From positions 507,331 through 571,330 of the forward strand of contig NZ_JACAPR010000007.1 of assembly GCF_013385635.1 (NCBI RefSeq): a DNA stretch of 64,000 nt, written 5' to 3'. Below are positions 57,374 through 64,000 of this stretch, piece by piece. Source of the stretch: Pseudomonas gingeri (lineage in GTDB: Bacteria > Pseudomonadota > Gammaproteobacteria > Pseudomonadales > Pseudomonadaceae). A program made the translations under genes and the position numbers. A model generated the notes under the pieces. That model did not search any database and was not told where the DNA came from. It worked only from the letters and a program-made list of their open reading frames with translations. Numbering within the stretch: the stretch's first letter is position 1; each line of letters starts with the position of its first letter.

Positions 57374-57394
57374 ATCCCTGGCCTGGCGGTTCGT
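57370..57394 (+). promoter_or_regulatory. PvdS box upstream of the NRPS gene, starting on the hydroxylase stop
   Basis: CTAAAT at 57370-57375, 16-base spacer, CGT at 57392-57394. The TAA is the stop codon of the SyrP-like gene (57371-57373). Confidence 0.8.
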
Positions 57395-57404
57395 TCTTGT
57401 TGAT

Positions 57405-57425
57405 ACGGCCGGGCCCCCCGGCCGT
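57405..57425 (+). other. Hairpin in the NRPS 5' leader
   Basis: ACGGCCGG-GCCCC-CCGGCCGT is a perfect 8-bp stem between the PvdS box and the start codon. It could stabilise or delay the transcript; no T run follows. Confidence 0.45.
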
Positions 57426-57452
57426 GCCGCCGATCAGCAAGGACCCTCTCAC

Positions 57453-60952
<3,500 letters not shown>

Positions 60953-60956
<4 letters not shown>

Positions 60957-63900
60957 GTGCCAATGCCGCGGTACGTATCGCCAAAAGGTTTATCAGCCTG
61001 CCCCTGGAGCAGCGTCGGCAGTTCCTGGCGAAGCTGAGCCAGGAAGGCAAGGACTTCAGCCTGCTGCCGATGCCGGTCAGCCGGCATGACGTGGCGGCGA
61101 TTCCTCTGTCCTATGCCCAGCAGCGCCTGCTGTTCCTCTGGCAGCTCGATCCGACCAGTGCCGCCTACAACATGGCCGCCGGCTTGCGCCTGCACGGGCA
61201 TCTCGACGAGCCGGCGTTGCTGCGCGCCTTCGAGCATATCGTCGAGCGCCATGAAGTCCTGCGGACCCTGTTCCAGGTCGACGGCGAACAGCCTCGGCAA
61301 GTGATTCTCGCGACCCAGGCCGTACCGCTGGAGCGCCTCGACCTGACGGATTGTGCCGTCGACCGGCGTGAAGCCGAGCTGGCCGAACGGGTGCGGACGC
61401 TCACCGCGCAGCCGTTCGACCTGCTCAATGGGCCGTTGCTGCGCGCCAGCCTGATCCGCCTGGCCGCGGACGAGTGGGTGCTGGTGGTGAGCATGCACCA
61501 TATCGTCTCCGACGGTTGGTCGATGGATGTGATGGTCAAGGAGTTCGTCCAGGCCTATCAGGCCTTCAGTCTCGGGTGCGAACCCGGCTTGCCGGAACTG
61601 CCGTTGCAGTACGCCGACTATGCGATCTGGCAACGCAGTTGGCTGGAAGCCGGCGAGGGCGAGCGGCAACTGGATTACTGGCGTCGGCAATTGGCCGCGT
61701 CGGGTGAGGCGCAGCCTCTACTGGATGTCGCTCCCGACTTCCCGCGTCCGCCGGTGCAGAGTTTCGAAGGTCGGACCCTGCGCTTCGATTTCGGTGTCGA
61801 ACGTTCCCGGCAGCTCAACGCTTTTGCCCGCAGCCAGGGCGTGAGCCTGTTCATGCTGGTGCTGGGCGGGTATTCGCTGTTTCTCTCGCGGCATGCCGGA
61901 CAGCGTGATATCCGCGTCGGCGTGCCGAATGCCAACCGCAGTCGCTCCGAGGTCGAGGGCCTGATCGGGTTTTTCGTCAATACCCAGGTCCTGCGCTGCG
62001 AGGTTGATGAACGTCAGAGTTTCCTCGACCTGCTGGGGCGCCTGCGTGAAAGCAGCTTCGGCGCCCAGGCTCACCAGGAATTACCGTTCGAACAACTGGT
62101 GGACGCCCTGGCCCCGGAGCGCAACCTGGATCACAACCCGCTGTTCCAGGCCAAGTTCAACCAGAATGTCGGCATGCAGAAACAGCGCTCGATGCAGTTG
62201 CCGGGCCTGAGCGTGGCCGAATACCCGTTGCACAAGGACGGCACTCACTTCGATCTGGCTCTGGATATCACCGATGACGGCACGCTGATCCATGGCGAGA
62301 TGACCTACGCCAGCGACCTCTATCGGCATTCGACGGTCGAGGGTTTTATCCCGGTGCTGCTCGCGTTGTTCGATGCGGTTCTGCAAGCCCCGCAGGCACC
62401 GTTGTTCAGCCTGCATGGCTGCACACCGCCGTTGCTTGCCGAGGCGCGTGAGCCGGCGGCTGCGGTGCTGCAACAATGGGATGCCCAGGTCCGGCGCCAG
62501 CCCCAGGCCATGGCCGCGCGTTGCCTCGAACAGACCCTGGGCTTTGCCGAGCTGGACCAGGCCGCCAACCGCCTGGCCCATCATCTGCGTGGCACGGGTG
62601 TTGGCCCGGGTGAGCCAGTGGCGGTGCTGATGGATCGTTCGCTGGACTGGCTGACCTGTGTCCTGGGGATTCTCAAGGCCGGGGCGGTGTACATGCCGCT
62701 GGATACCAAGGCCCCTGACGCGCGCCTGCAACAGTTGCTTGAACGTGCCCGGACACGGGTGCTGCTGTATGCCGAAGGCGATTCGCGAGCCGCGAGCCTT
62801 GTCGTGCCAGGGTGTGCCGGGCAGGCTTTTGTCCCGTCCCAATGGCTCGACCAGCCGGACAGTGCGCCGCTGCTGGAACTGTCGAGCCAATCCCCGGCCT
62901 ATGTGATTCACACCTCCGGTTCCACCGGCCAGCCCAAGGGCGTCCTGGTCAGCCATGGGGCGCTGGCCAGTTATGTCGCCGGCCTGTCGAGTCGCCTGGA
63001 GCTGGCGCCGGGTGCCAGCATGGCGCTGGTCTCGACCATCGCCGCCGACCTGGGGCACACCATGCTGTTCGGCGCCTTGTGTTCCGGTCGCACCCTGCAT
63101 GTACTGCCCGAGGCCCTAGGGTTCGACCCGGACGGTTTTGCCGAGTACATGGCCGCCCATCGCGTCGGTGTGTTGAAAATCGTCCCCGGGCACCTGGCGG
63201 CCTTGCTGCAGGCCACCCGCCCGGCGGATGTATTGCCTGTCCATGCCTTGATTGTCGGCGGCGAAGCCTGTTCGTCCGCGTTGGTGCAGCAGATACGCGA
63301 GCTCAAGCCGGACTGCCGCTTTATCAACCACTATGGCCCCAGCGAAACCACCGTGGGCGTACTGACTCACGAAGTGCTGGTGAACGACCCGCTGCCGCAG
63401 GGCATTCCGGTTGGCCGTGCGTTGCCGGGCGCCCATGTCTATGTGCTGGACGATGTGCTCAATATTGCCGCCGCGCAGGTGCCGGGCGAGCTGTACATCG
63501 GTGGCGAGAGTGTCGCCCTGGGTTATCTCGGGCAACCGGGCCTGACGGCCGAGCGTTTCCTGCCGGATCCCCATGGCGTGCCGGGTTCCCGGCTCTACCG
63601 CAGCGGCGACCGGGTCCGTGGCAACCGCCAGGGATTGCTGGATTTCATGGGGCGCAACGACGATCAGGTGAAAATCCGCGGTTATCGCGTCGAGCCGGCG
63701 GAAGTCGCGCGGTTGCTGCAAGGTTTAGAGTCGGTCGCCCAGGCGGCGGTGCTGGCCCTGCCGATGGATGACGATGCCAGCCGTCTGCAACTGGTGGCCT
63801 ATTGTGTGCCGACGGCGGGGGCGGTGTTGCAGGTCGAGGTATTGCGTCGGCAGCTACAGGCGGCGCTCAGTGACTACATGGTCCCGGCGCAGATTCTGCT

Positions 63901-64000
63901 GTTGGAGCGGTTGCCACTGACCGCTAATGGCAAGCTCGACAAGCGTGCCTTGCCCAAGCCGGGCGTGGTCAAGCAGCAGTACACCGCCCCGGTGGGCGAG
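60953..64000 (+). CDS. Pyoverdine NRPS, C-A module (probable hydroxyaspartate), cut by right edge
   Basis: The first 1016 codons of an NRPS. The N-terminus (AVRIAKRFISLPLEQRRQF) is similar to that of the preceding NRPS. A condensation domain follows ([24 protein letters not shown] near residue 182), then an adenylation domain with [28 protein letters not shown] and YRSGDRVRG. The window ends just after TANGKLDKRALPKP, before the carrier domain. Hand-read pocket residues DLTKIGHVG match the aspartate/hydroxyaspartate type, which agrees with the SyrP-like hydroxylase nearby. ATG 60953 overlaps the previous stop. Confidence 0.93.

Overview
The window is chromosomal DNA of a fluorescent Pseudomonas, most likely of the P. 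fluorescens group. The evidence is high GC, many Pseudomonas-type REP/REPIN repeats (core close to TGTAGGAGCCGGCTTGCCGG), and a pyoverdine locus with pvdS, pvdL, pvdH and fpvGHJKCDEF. A SyrP-like hydroxylase lies beside NRPS genes, as expected for a pyoverdine containing hydroxyaspartate.

Left part (1-14.4 kb): the 5' part of a very large unrecognised gene runs off the left edge on the minus strand behind AT-rich DNA. Housekeeping genes follow: acnA, rlmM, tusA, a MATE exporter, pdxB, a 58-codon conserved ORF, an ABCB-type exporter, ppnP and a DEDDh exonuclease.

Acyclic terpene region (14.4-23.7 kb): atuABCDEF on the minus strand, divergent from the TetR-type repressor gene atuR, encodes the citronellyl-CoA/geranyl-CoA pathway. 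Two 16-bp operator-like copies in opposite orientation lie between atuA and atuR. The operon stops at atuF; atuG and atuH are not here.

Pyoverdine region (23.7-64 kb): a periplasmic solute-binding protein gene precedes pvdS, whose sigma70-type promoter has a Fur box in its spacer. pvdG and the 4337-residue PvdL follow, the latter with modules acyl-ligase-T, C-A-T, C-A-T-E and C-A-T. An insertion-like block then holds an unusual lectin/PLAT-like protein gene and the dsbDEG / dsbRS disulfide and two-component set. After it come a GNAT gene, pvdH (diaminobutyrate supply), an mbtH-like gene, the ferripyoverdine iron-release operon fpvGHJKCDEF (minus strand, mostly 4-nt overlaps), the SyrP-like hydroxylase gene, and two pyoverdine NRPS genes, the second cut by the right edge.

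How it works together: Fur should control pvdS, and five boxes of the form CTAA(A/T)T-N16-CGT lie ahead of pvdG, pvdH, mbtH, the hydroxylase gene and the first downstream NRPS. PvdH makes the diaminobutyrate used by the last PvdL module. The hydroxylase is a natural partner of the aspartate-type module at the right edge. FpvG-K and FpvC-F recover iron from imported ferripyoverdine.

Most striking points: a REPIN sits in frame inside the adenylation domain of an NRPS gene; REP elements supply the stop codons of three other genes; and two PvdS boxes start on the TAA stop codon of the preceding gene. No tRNA, rRNA, CRISPR array or insertion sequence was seen, and no gene-free stretch exceeds about 300 bases.
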